In this document: piece by piece, positions 16,873 through 25,200 of the stretch
Layout of the letters: each line of letters opens with the position of its first letter
Position numbering within the stretch: the first letter of the stretch is position 1
Assembly (NCBI GenBank): GCA_028821605.1
Contig: JAPPFM010000012.1
Location: 1 to 64,000, forward strand
Length of the DNA: 64,000 nucleotides
Direction of reading: 5' to 3'
Source: Candidatus Poribacteria bacterium
GTDB taxonomy: Bacteria > Poribacteria > WGA-4E > WGA-3G
Notes under the pieces: generated by a model
What the model saw: only the letters and a program-made list of their open reading frames with translations
The model's database searches: none
What the model was told of the DNA's origin: nothing
Position numbers and translations under genes: made by a program

Positions 16873-17647
16873 CTTCCGCTGCTCCCAAATACGCTTCAAT
16901 CACACGTTCGTCGTTCTGCACGTCTGTCGGTAACCCTTCGCTGATCTTTTCACCGTGGTCCAGCACCGTAACCCAATCGGAGATCTGCATCACCAACTTC
17001 ACGTCGTGCTCAATGAGGAGTACGGTGACACCCTGCTCGCGTATAGCATAGATGAGGTCAATGAGTTCCTGTGTCTCTTGCGGATTCATTCCGGCGGCGG
17101 GTTCGTCAAGAAGGAGCAGTCTCGGTTCGGTCGCCAAGGCTCTCGCGATTTCGACACGTCGTTGGTCACCATAGGAGAGATTACCAGCAGTTTGATCGCT
17201 GATATCCTCCAATCCGACGAATTCCAGCATTTCGCGGGCGTGTGCGGTGATTGCGTCTTCCTCACTTTTCTGCCTATGTGTCCGAAAAACAGAGCCGATG
17301 AATGTGCTATTCGTGCGCGGGTGCCTGCCGATCTTAACGTTATCAAGGACAGTGAGTTCTGCGAAGAGCCGTATGTTCTGAAAAGTTCTGCTAATGCCGA
17401 GTACCGTGACTTCGTCTGGTCGGAATCCAGTGATGGATTTCCCTAAGAAGTCAACGGTGCCGAATGTCGGTTTATCCAGCCCGGTGACACAGTTAAAGAG
17501 CGTCGTCTTCCCTGCGCCGTTGGGTCCGATCAAACTGAAAATCTGTCCGGGGTGTACAGCCATTGTCACTTCAGACAATGCAATGACACCACCGTAATGC
17601 CTACTGAGTCCGTTTGTTGAGAGCAGGCGTATAGGGGTGTTCTCCAT
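16865..17647 (-). CDS. livG: Branched-chain amino-acid-type ABC transporter ATP-binding protein LivG
   Basis: The ~260-residue ATPase, starting MENTPIRLLSTNGL after the ribosome site GAGGAG, has Walker A GPNGAGKTT, signature LSYGDQRRVEIARAL and Walker B LLLLDEPAAGMNPQE. The NIRLFAELTVLDNVKIGRH stretch is typical of LivG. It heads the operon livG-livF-orf-lgt. A family E repeat replaces any upstream permease gene. Confidence 0.9.
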   Translation of the reverse strand: MENTPIRLLSTNGLSRHYGGVIALSEVTMAVHPGQIFSLIGPNGAGKTTLFNCVTGLDKPTFGTVDFLGKSITGFRPDEVTVLGISRTFQNIRLFAELTVLDNVKIGRHPRTNSTFIGSVFRTHRQKSEEDAITAHAREMLEFVGLEDISDQTAGNLSYGDQRRVEIARALATEPRLLLLDEPAAGMNPQETQELIDLIYAIREQGVTVLLIEHDVKLVMQISDWVTVLDHGEKISEGLPTDVQNDERVIEAYLGAAEDA

Positions 17648-17673
17648 TTTCGTCTCCTCATCCGATTCTCTGT

Positions 17674-17794
17674 AGGACTTACGCAATTTTTTGATAACTA
17701 CCTACGTCCCGCACACCGCTGGCGAGGTTTCTCAGGGAAATTGAAGAAACACCCAAGCAAAACACCTCGCCAACAAAAGGTGCTGCGTAAGTCC
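17674..17794. repeat. Family E element with perfect 11-bp ends
   Basis: Outer arms GGACTTACGCA (17675-17685) and TGCGTAAGTCC (17784-17794) are perfect inverted repeats. Inside lie CTGGCGAGGTTT and ACACCTCGCCAAC. Non-coding, MITE-like, between the divergent livG and dprA genes. Confidence 0.7.
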
Positions 17795-17870
17795 AGTTTC
17801 TGTTTTAAAGTATACCTTTAATTAAGAGGCAATGTCAATCTGTTTTTTAGGACAGCTCGCGACACTCCAC

Positions 17871-17899
17871 TTGACATTGATAAAGTAGTATGCTATAAT
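17871..17899 (+). promoter_or_regulatory. Sigma-70 promoter of dprA
   Basis: Perfect -35 TTGACA (17871-17876), 17-bp spacer, perfect -10 TATAAT (17894-17899). Confidence 0.85.
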
Positions 17900-17952
17900 A
17901 TCCCAAAAGGAGATATTAGGAGTATATATTAAGGTATAAAGCGTAAATAGAT

Positions 17953-18915
17953 ATGACAGATCCTAAAAAGAAGACACCTCTTGAGTATTGGCTGGCTCTC
18001 GCTTCGGTTGAAGGGCTTGGTAGCGTCCGGATTAAACGATTGATCGCACGCTTCGGCAGCGCACAGGCGATTTTTGAAGCGGAGCTCCCTGAAATCTCAC
18101 GCCTGCCGTCCTTCAATCCAGTGCTCGCGTCGCGGATACTCACAGTATCGGGTAACTTTCCGATATTTCGCGAGAAACTTATCGCCCTCAAAGACCAGAA
18201 CGTTCGAGTGATGTGTCTTGAAGACCCAGACTACCCATCGCAGCTGAAAAACCTTCCTGATGCCCCCAGCATCCTTTGCAGTGTCGGTACGTTGACCGAA
18301 ATCGACGACCACCAATGCGTCTCAATTGTCGGAAGCCAAAACCCGAGTATGGAGGGTATTGAGGTGACACTCTCGCTTGCAACGCAGCTTGCACTCGCCG
18401 GATTTACCATCGTCAGCGGGCTTGCAGCCGGTATTGATACGTCTGCCCATTCTGGTGCACTCGCGGGTATGGGTAAGACGATTGGTGTCATCGGCACAGA
18501 TATCCCTTCCATCTACCCGAGACGAAACAATCAACTCGCCACGGAGATCCACAAGCATGGGTGTCTATTTTCGGAGCATCCCTTCCCGACAGCACCATCA
18601 CCCGGCAACCTTGTGCAGAGAAATCGTATTATCAGTGGACTCTCCATAGCAACAATCGTGATTGAGACTCGAAAGACCGGTGGTGCGATGCATACGGCGC
18701 GGTATGCCCAACGTCAAGACAGATCTGTCCTCGCCTGTCGATGGGACACGCAGCATCCCCAGCGCGATGGAACCCAAGAGTTGATAAAGACAGGCGCGCT
18801 TCCGTTCACCCCCACAGAAATCCAAAAAGTCATTGATATGCTAACGCATCCGGAGCGTCTTGAAACTTATGCGAGTGGCGCAGCAAGTGAGCAGATAGGA
18901 TTGTTTGAAAATTAG
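17953..18915 (+). CDS. dprA: DNA processing protein DprA (Smf family)
   Basis: DprA binds incoming single-stranded DNA during natural transformation and loads RecA. The 320-residue protein has an N-terminal helical region with WLALASVEGLGSVRIKRL, then the Rossmann core: SGLAAGIDTSAHSGAL, VIGTDIPSIYPRRN, QRNRIISGLS, VIETRKTGGAMHTARYA. Two motifs deviate from the usual form: the first strand reads SIVGSQNPS in place of the common VGTR, and TGGAMHTA replaces GSLxTA. No clear winged-helix domain at the C terminus. It stands alone behind a consensus promoter. Confidence 0.88.
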   Translation: MTDPKKKTPLEYWLALASVEGLGSVRIKRLIARFGSAQAIFEAELPEISRLPSFNPVLASRILTVSGNFPIFREKLIALKDQNVRVMCLEDPDYPSQLKNLPDAPSILCSVGTLTEIDDHQCVSIVGSQNPSMEGIEVTLSLATQLALAGFTIVSGLAAGIDTSAHSGALAGMGKTIGVIGTDIPSIYPRRNNQLATEIHKHGCLFSEHPFPTAPSPGNLVQRNRIISGLSIATIVIETRKTGGAMHTARYAQRQDRSVLACRWDTQHPQRDGTQELIKTGALPFTPTEIQKVIDMLTHPERLETYASGAASEQIGLFEN

Positions 18916-18955
18916 CAATTAGCAAATGGCTGATTGCCGATTGCTAACAAAAAAA

Positions 18956-18984
18956 TTGCTTTTTTTAGGGGTTTGTGGTATACT
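18956..18984 (+). promoter_or_regulatory. Distal promoter of the lipoprotein gene at 19511
   Basis: -35 TTGCTT (18956-18961), 17-bp spacer, -10 TATACT (18979-18984). Confidence 0.6.
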
Positions 18985-19035
18985 ATATAATGTCCTTAAA
19001 ATCTGATTGATACGAGTACATGCATCATTTTTTTC

Positions 19036-19063
19036 TTGACAACGTTTAAATTTATGGTAAATT
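19036..19063 (+). promoter_or_regulatory. Middle promoter of the lipoprotein gene at 19511
   Basis: -35 TTGACA (19036-19041), 16-bp spacer, -10 TAAATT (19058-19063). Confidence 0.5.
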
Positions 19064-19085
19064 TACGTTAAAATGAAGTTTTCTC

Positions 19086-19114
19086 TTGACAAAAGAGACT
19101 AACTTTTGTATAAT
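19086..19114 (+). promoter_or_regulatory. Proximal promoter of the lipoprotein gene at 19511
   Basis: Perfect -35 TTGACA (19086-19091), 17-bp spacer, perfect -10 TATAAT (19109-19114). It leaves a ~390-base leader. Confidence 0.85.
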
Positions 19115-19360
19115 TTTGAGAAAATCCGTAATTTACCTTTACAAAGTTTGCAATTTTTGCTAAACTTTGAGGTACTCGTTTAGATATTGACTTTCGGGCG
19201 AGGCGTGCAACAATCCAATGGTGTTTTATTCTGTTAACTGCCCTCGCGAAATTCTGTTCTCAACGTGTCGGTTTGTTCTTTACGCACTGCGGAGAGAACA
19301 ACAAACGAAATAGCCCTTTGTTACTTGACTTAACGAGAATATGATCGTAGGTTCTCAAGG

Positions 19361-19472
19361 ACGCTGTTGAATTGTACAAGCAACAGCGTAACTGAACCGA
19401 CTTTCCCTTGGTGCTTTCGCAAGCACCTACGGGAAAGTACCGAAAGTTTTAGGGCACCCTCTCCGAAGGGTG
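19361..19472 (+). promoter_or_regulatory. Structured leader RNA, three consecutive hairpins
   Basis: Hairpin 1: ACGCTGTTG (19361-19369) with CAACAGCGT (19381-19389). Hairpin 2: CTTTCCC (19401-19407) with GGGAAAG (19431-19437), closing an inner stem GGTGCTT/AAGCACC around a TCGC loop. Hairpin 3: CACCCT (19455-19460) with AGGGTG (19467-19472). The ribosome site AAGGAG follows at ~19497. No known riboswitch class recognised. A further weaker pairing (GTTTGTT ... AACAAAC) lies near 19270-19306. Confidence 0.6.
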
Positions 19473-19510
19473 TATTTTGATAAACCTTACAATTTAAGGA
19501 GTTAACTCTA

Positions 19511-20158
19511 ATGACAAAATTGTTTAGAACCTTCGCTTTCTTACTGGCAGGCTTGTTCGCCCTCTCGCTGATAGTCGGCTGTGGTGGAGGCGACGACGAA
19601 GAAGAAGAAGCTGCACCAGCTGCCTTCGTAAGTGCTGCTCCACCGGGTGGGGATCTTGCCGCGAATGGAAGCATTACCGTTACCTTTGACAATGCACCCG
19701 CTGATGTTACCGCAAGTGCTGGTACCGTCACAGTTGCAGGTAAAACGGCGACGATCGCTGGTCCCTTCACCCCTGGTCCGCTTGCATTGACGATCACGTG
19801 GGCTGATGGCACCCAGACGCTCAACTATACGGTCACCGCACCGGATAACACTGCGCCGAAAGTCACTGGCGGCACTGTTAAAGATGGGGACAAGGATGTT
19901 GATCCTGAACCTATTAACACCGATGGAATCGAGATTACCTTCGATGAAGAGGTCACCGGTAACGTTGCCCTACAGACCGAAGGTGGCGATGATGTAGGTT
20001 GGCTTGGCAAAGTTGAAGGCACCACAGCTACGCTCGAATCTGTCGCAGGTAAAGAGATCGGCAACGAAACGACCTATGTTGTTAAAGGTAAAGTTTCGGA
20101 TGCTGCCGGCAATGAGACTGAAGTTAGCGTAACCTTTGTAACCAAGGGTAAAGAGTAA
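19511..20158 (+). CDS. Lipoprotein with Ig-like (SbsA/Big_5-type) domain
   Basis: The 215-residue protein has a lipoprotein signal with lipobox IVGC (Cys ~24), then an acidic linker (GGGDDEEEE). Two Ig-like segments follow: one with PPGGDLAANGSITVTFDNAPADV and a second with DGIEITFDEEVTG...YVVKGKVSDAAGNETEVSVTFV, typical of SbsA Ig-like/Big_5 repeats on cell surfaces. It stands alone between three stacked promoters with a structured leader and a strong terminator, which suggests abundant expression. Function unknown. Confidence 0.85.
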   Translation: MTKLFRTFAFLLAGLFALSLIVGCGGGDDEEEEAAPAAFVSAAPPGGDLAANGSITVTFDNAPADVTASAGTVTVAGKTATIAGPFTPGPLALTITWADGTQTLNYTVTAPDNTAPKVTGGTVKDGDKDVDPEPINTDGIEITFDEEVTGNVALQTEGGDDVGWLGKVEGTTATLESVAGKEIGNETTYVVKGKVSDAAGNETEVSVTFVTKGKE

Positions 20159-20179
20159 ATTTGAGGCTATTTCGATAAC

Positions 20180-20215
20180 AAGGGCAGCGTATTTCCAATA
20201 CGTTGCCCTTTTTTA
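20180..20215 (+). terminator. Rho-independent terminator after the Ig-like lipoprotein
   Basis: AAGGGCAGCGTATT pairs with AATACGTTGCCCTT around a short loop, followed by a T run. Confidence 0.9.
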
Positions 20216-20367
20216 ATGGCTGATAACCAAATTTTTCTTTCCACAATTTTCGGAATAATGTTATAATAACGTGAGCTGCTACTGATAACCAAAATTTTTT
20301 GAACAGTTTTTGAAAAGGCGTTGTCTAACCGATTAATCAGTCAGAAACCTGAAGGAGATAAAGTTCG

Positions 20368-20952
20368 GTGGAAAGAACTGAAGCCTTACTTATTGCCGAT
20401 CTCTGTGAAGGCGATGAGACAGCATTAGCACCTTTGGTAGAAAAATATAAACGGATGGTTTACCGTCTCGCGATGCAGATTACCAAAAACCATGCCGATG
20501 CTGATGATGTTATGCAGGAGACCTTTATTAAGGTATACCGCTCGATCCGGACATTCCGAAAGGATGCGGCTTTTGAGACATGGCTCTATCGAATAGCCGT
20601 CAACGAAGCACTGAACTTTGTCAAGCGTAAGGAGCGGCGGCGGGAATCTGCCCTTGAGACGGCAGTAGAAGCCGAATACGAGGCAGCCACGCGATACCAA
20701 GCTCAGATAGCCAGTGATCCGCATGTCCATGCTGAAAAGGCTGAACTCCGACACTACGTCACAAAGGCAGTCAATAGTCTCTCACTTAAGCATCGAACAG
20801 TCGTTATCCTTCACGAATTTGAAGGCTTAACGCACGCAGAGATTGCTTCTATTCTTAACTGCTCCGAGGGTACAGTCCGTTCGCGTTTGCACTATGCGCG
20901 CAAAAAACTCCGAACTTTGCTCAAACCCTACGTCAATGCAAGTAATATTTAG
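20368..20952 (+). CDS. ECF-type sigma-70 family RNA polymerase sigma factor
   Basis: The 194-residue protein starts at GTG (20368) with GAAGGAGA just upstream. Region 2 contains MVYRLAMQITKNHADADDVMQETFIKVYRS, and region 4 contains HAEIASILNCSEGTVRSRLHYARKKL; there is no region 1 or 3, as expected for ECF factors. The next gene encodes a zinc-finger anti-sigma, so this is a sigma/anti-sigma pair that probably senses an envelope signal. A TATAAT at 20262-20267 lacks a good -35 and might be a dual promoter. The regulon is unknown. Confidence 0.92.
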   Translation: MERTEALLIADLCEGDETALAPLVEKYKRMVYRLAMQITKNHADADDVMQETFIKVYRSIRTFRKDAAFETWLYRIAVNEALNFVKRKERRRESALETAVEAEYEAATRYQAQIASDPHVHAEKAELRHYVTKAVNSLSLKHRTVVILHEFEGLTHAEIASILNCSEGTVRSRLHYARKKLRTLLKPYVNASNI

Positions 20953-21048
20953 GTAGGTTTCGACTGAAAAATAGATTTCAACGACTGAAATTAGTTGATT
21001 CTCATGGTTGTAGACGCGTGAAAGCACGCGATGTCGTGGAGAATAACA

Positions 21049-22032
21049 ATGAGATCGAAGTGTGACAAAATAGAACGCCTTTTATCCGACTATATAGATG
21101 GAACGCTTTCTGAACGGCAGACAGTTGATGTCTCTTGGCATCTCCGCTCCTGTCAGTCTTGTAAAAAGGAAATCGTTGACCTGAAAAAAACGAATCACCT
21201 CCTCGAAAATTTCTACGTTGAACCGGAGGCATCCGATGCCTATTACGCCCGGTTTACAACACAACTCCAACAACGGATTGAACAGAGCGCACCAACTGCA
21301 CTCCATCAACGGTTTCACGCAGCCTTAACTCGTCTTGGGTGGCACCTGCTGACCCAGGTCCATCGACGACTTGACCGATACCATCTCAGCGGATTTCTGT
21401 CCATCAGACGACACGCTTTTCCGTATTACGTTCTCGCGCTGACAATGACAATGTTGGTTGTTGCACCGCTCTTTCTACAACAGATTTCACCAGACAATAA
21501 TGGAGAGCATCTGCTTGGACGCTTGTACACATCAGCAAAAACCCGAATTTTCTCTGCCGACTCACCTGCCTCGGTTCAGCCCACTGCAACGCTTGCTATC
21601 AAACAGGATAATACTGTCGCTCAACCCATGGGCATCCGACGAAATCTCAGTAGTGAGCGGACAACAGAGAGTCCTGCTGTTGATTCAGGTGCCGATGTGT
21701 GGCAATTCACTGGTGAACCGATGACAGATGGGTACATCTTCACCAGACTCCAAAAGAATGATTCCAAAGCAGTCTCAAGTGTTGCGTTAGACATTGATTC
21801 GGAATTGCTTGCTTATGCCGAACTTCCAGCGCAGGAAGCGTTCAACAGCCGTGATGTGTTAACCGAAAGCAGGTACGCATTGCTTTTGTTGCAAGGTATT
21901 GACGCAGGACAACACGGACTCCAACAATATGAACGAAAGTGGAGCGGATCTAAAGGTTTCTCACAGAAACTGTTGGATGTGTCGCCGGAAATAGTGTCTA
22001 TTTCGGAAGTCTACGATTCGAGAGAGTTATAG
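21049..22032 (+). CDS. Zinc-finger anti-sigma factor, membrane-anchored
   Basis: The ~327-residue protein starts MRSKCDKIERLLSDYIDGTLSERQ (ATG 21049 after GTGGAGA, preferred over 21031). The N-terminal zf-HC2 domain has the ligand set H...C..C in WHLRSCQSCKKE. A membrane segment (YYVLALTMTMLVVAPLFLQ) lies near residues 125-145, followed by ~180 residues of extracytoplasmic domain of unknown type. It would hold the sigma factor encoded upstream at the membrane until a signal releases it. Confidence 0.85.
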   Translation: MRSKCDKIERLLSDYIDGTLSERQTVDVSWHLRSCQSCKKEIVDLKKTNHLLENFYVEPEASDAYYARFTTQLQQRIEQSAPTALHQRFHAALTRLGWHLLTQVHRRLDRYHLSGFLSIRRHAFPYYVLALTMTMLVVAPLFLQQISPDNNGEHLLGRLYTSAKTRIFSADSPASVQPTATLAIKQDNTVAQPMGIRRNLSSERTTESPAVDSGADVWQFTGEPMTDGYIFTRLQKNDSKAVSSVALDIDSELLAYAELPAQEAFNSRDVLTESRYALLLLQGIDAGQHGLQQYERKWSGSKGFSQKLLDVSPEIVSISEVYDSREL

Positions 22033-22052
22033 ATAGGTATTATTAGAGTTTC

Positions 22053-22114
22053 AGGACTTACGCAGCGTCCTTTGCTGGTGAGGTTTAAAACTTCGCCAGC
22101 GGCGTGCAAGTCCT
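22053..22114. repeat. Family E element
   Basis: AGGACTTACGCA at 22053-22064 and TGCAAGTCCT at 22105-22114, with TTTGCTGGTGAGG and CTTCGCCAGC inside. Shorter relative of 17674-17794. Confidence 0.65.
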
Positions 22115-22228
22115 AAGTATAGCAAAGTTGATAATTAAAGATTTTATCGAAAAGTGCTTGAAGTTAACTTAAGTATTTAAATCCCGTGGGCGTGCTTTCA
22201 GCGCGCGACGTAAACAAGGAGAATAAGA

Positions 22229-25200
22229 ATGAACCCAAGGATTTTGGGCATTATCGGTGGCCTCGCCTTAGTAGTTGCGCTCCTTTCACCTTTTATGATG
22301 GGTAGTTCCAAAAAGGTGGAGCAACTCTTCCAATCCGCTGAAGATTTATATGGACAAGCGGATTATGAGGGCGCAATTGACAAGTATACCGAGGCACTCG
22401 AAGAATCAACAAAACGCGGTGTGAAAACCGAAGTTATTGACAAGGATTTCGAGACCCTCGCCAACTATAAAATCGCAGTTAGTTATTCGCGACTCGCTGA
22501 ACAATCGGGCGATGTCAATCATTACGACACTGCGATTGAGTACATCGAAAAGGTTGCCCCGACAGCAACTATTCCGAAACACCAAGAGGGATTGACCTAT
22601 CTCTGGGGACATATCCTCTACCGGACTGAGCAGTTTGAATTAGCTGAGCCGAAATTTACGCAGCTCATTGAGAACTTCCCGAACAGCCTTTTCGTTGAAA
22701 ATGCTTGGTATGCTATCGGGCAGCTCAACTATAAACTGCAGAACTATGAAGATTCCCGACAGGCATTTAAAGCTGTTCTTGATGGTTTCCCAAACTCCGA
22801 TTTTAAGGATGATGCGCAGCACTTGATCGCGCAGTCCTTCCTTAATGAATCCAACTATGAGCAGGCGTATCAGGAATTTGACAAGATCGCGACAGAGGAA
22901 TTCAAAAACTATCCCGATCTGCAAGCCGAAGCGATGTACAAAGCCGCTTATAGTTTGAACCAGCTCGGTAGGGACGATGAAGCAATTGGTCGTTATACCA
23001 ACTTCATTACGCAGTTCCCGGAAAGTCAATACGTCACAGCGGCATACTTCGACCAAGGCGCGATTTACGCTCGGCAGAAGGACTATGACAACGCACGTGT
23101 TAACTACGAGTTGGCACTCCAAAACACCGCTGACCGCACACTACAAGCAGAAATTCAGTCTGCTATCGGGAGTACTTACTTCGACCAAGGCGACTATGAA
23201 AACGCCATTGTCTCCTATAACACGCTCCTTGAAGAATACCCAGAGAGCGACTTTATCGCTTTAGCGAAAGTGGGCATTGCTGATAGTCACTTCAAATTAG
23301 AGAATTGGAGTGAGGCGACTGTCGCTTATGAACGTGTTATTAATGAACACGAAGAAGAGACGGATTACATTCCTTATTGCTCCTATCAGATCGGTGAAGC
23401 GTACTACAAACTCGGTAGCAACCAGACAAAGGCTGGAGAAACCGAAGCAGGGATGGCAACGCTCGAACTTGCACTACAGTGGTATCAAAAAACTATTGAT
23501 AACTACCCGCAGGATCCTGTTGCACCCCATGCACTCTACGGAGCGATTTGGGCGCTCAACGATCTCGGACGGAAGGAAGAGTTGGAGGCAGTCGCACGCG
23601 AGTTTATCGAGAAGAATAAAAACGATAATGAGTTCGACATTCTCGCCGCAGAGGTGCAGCTCCGCTTTGCTGATATCAAACGCAGTGAATTCAAGCAGTA
23701 CGTTGAAGCCGCTGAAGAATACGCAAAGTTGTGGGAGTACCGTCCGCTACCGAAATTCCATCTCGTCAAGTTGATGGGTAAATTCTTTGAAGGCCGTTCC
23801 TACTACGAAGCTGCCAAACCTGAAGGCTATCAGGAAGGCGATGCAGGCACCGACTTCAACCAAGCTTACCTTGAGAAGTCTGTTTCCGCGTATCAGGAAG
23901 CTATCGATATGTTTAGTGATGCATCTTTCCTCCCCGGTGTTGCTGAGGAACGTTACGATGACTTCCCCGAACGTGTTGCTCAAGTGGAAGCGTGTACCAT
24001 GAACGAAGCACTCTCCCATGAAATGCTTGGTGACTGGGGTCAAGCTCGTGACCGTTATGCTTCTATCCCTGAGACGAGTGAATACTACGAACGCGCACTC
24101 CTTCTCGTCGCCAATAGCCATGTCAAGGAAGGCGATAAAGAAGGCGCGATTAACTATTACAATTCTATTTTAGACAAACTCGCCGATCCGAATAACCGTT
24201 CGTTGGCAGAACTCAAACTCGCTGACATGCTCCGTGCTGAAGAACGGTTTGAAGAGGCGGCTGTCCAGTATCAAGCTGTAGTTGATGGCAATCCAACAGG
24301 TGAATATGCAGATGATGCACTTTACCTCGTCGGGCTTTGTTATTACCAAGTCGCTTCTGAGAATCCGGCACTCTTGGAGTCCGCCGAGACTGCGTTCAAA
24401 CGCGTGATTACGGACTATGCCGATAGCCCTAACGCTATTGAAGCGTATTACGGTTTGGCTCTCGCCTATCGCGATGCCGCTCAAAAGCAGAATGATACGG
24501 AAAAATGGCCCCTCATTCTTCAACTCGTTGACGAAGCGCACGAAAAATACGCCGCCAGTGACAATGAGTCTATTCTCAAGGCACTCGGCCAGATCGAATT
24601 GATTAAGGCTACCGCCATTGAAAACACGAGTGAAGATGTCGATGTTGATGCGCTCGTGGCTTCACTCAAGCGGATTGTTGATAACACAGGTGCGCAGGTA
24701 GAAGCACGTAGTCGGTCACAGTTGAAGATTGGTCATACCTACTATAGTGCCAAACGCTATGACGAAGCACTTGCGGAGTATCTCCTCTTCGTGCAAACTT
24801 TCCCGAATAACGAACTCGCACCGAATGCGCAGTATCAAGCAGCAGTCTGTCACTATCAAATCGCACAAGCTGCAACAGATGCGGGCAGCAAGCAGTTGAG
24901 TCTCCAGAACGCTGTTGCTGCGGCGGAAAAAGTGGAAACACTAACCGACGATGCGAACAACCGAATCAGTGCTAACTACACTGCTGGTTTAGCATGGCTC
25001 GGGTTAGACGACAACAAAGGTGCAGCAGACGCATTCAAGAAAGTTACGGCGTTAGAGGGACAGACCGAAGATGAGGCACGGGAGACGCTTATCTTCCAAG
25101 CGCACTCACGTCTCGCTGAACTCAACGCGACTCTCGGTGACTACGCCGGAGCGGTGCAAGAGTATCAGTATATTATTGAAAACACCGAGGACGCGGACAT

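Noticed and set aside
22640-23122. 160-residue minus-strand frame in the giant TPR gene
   Set aside because: Antisense shadow; TPR gene on the other strand is clear.
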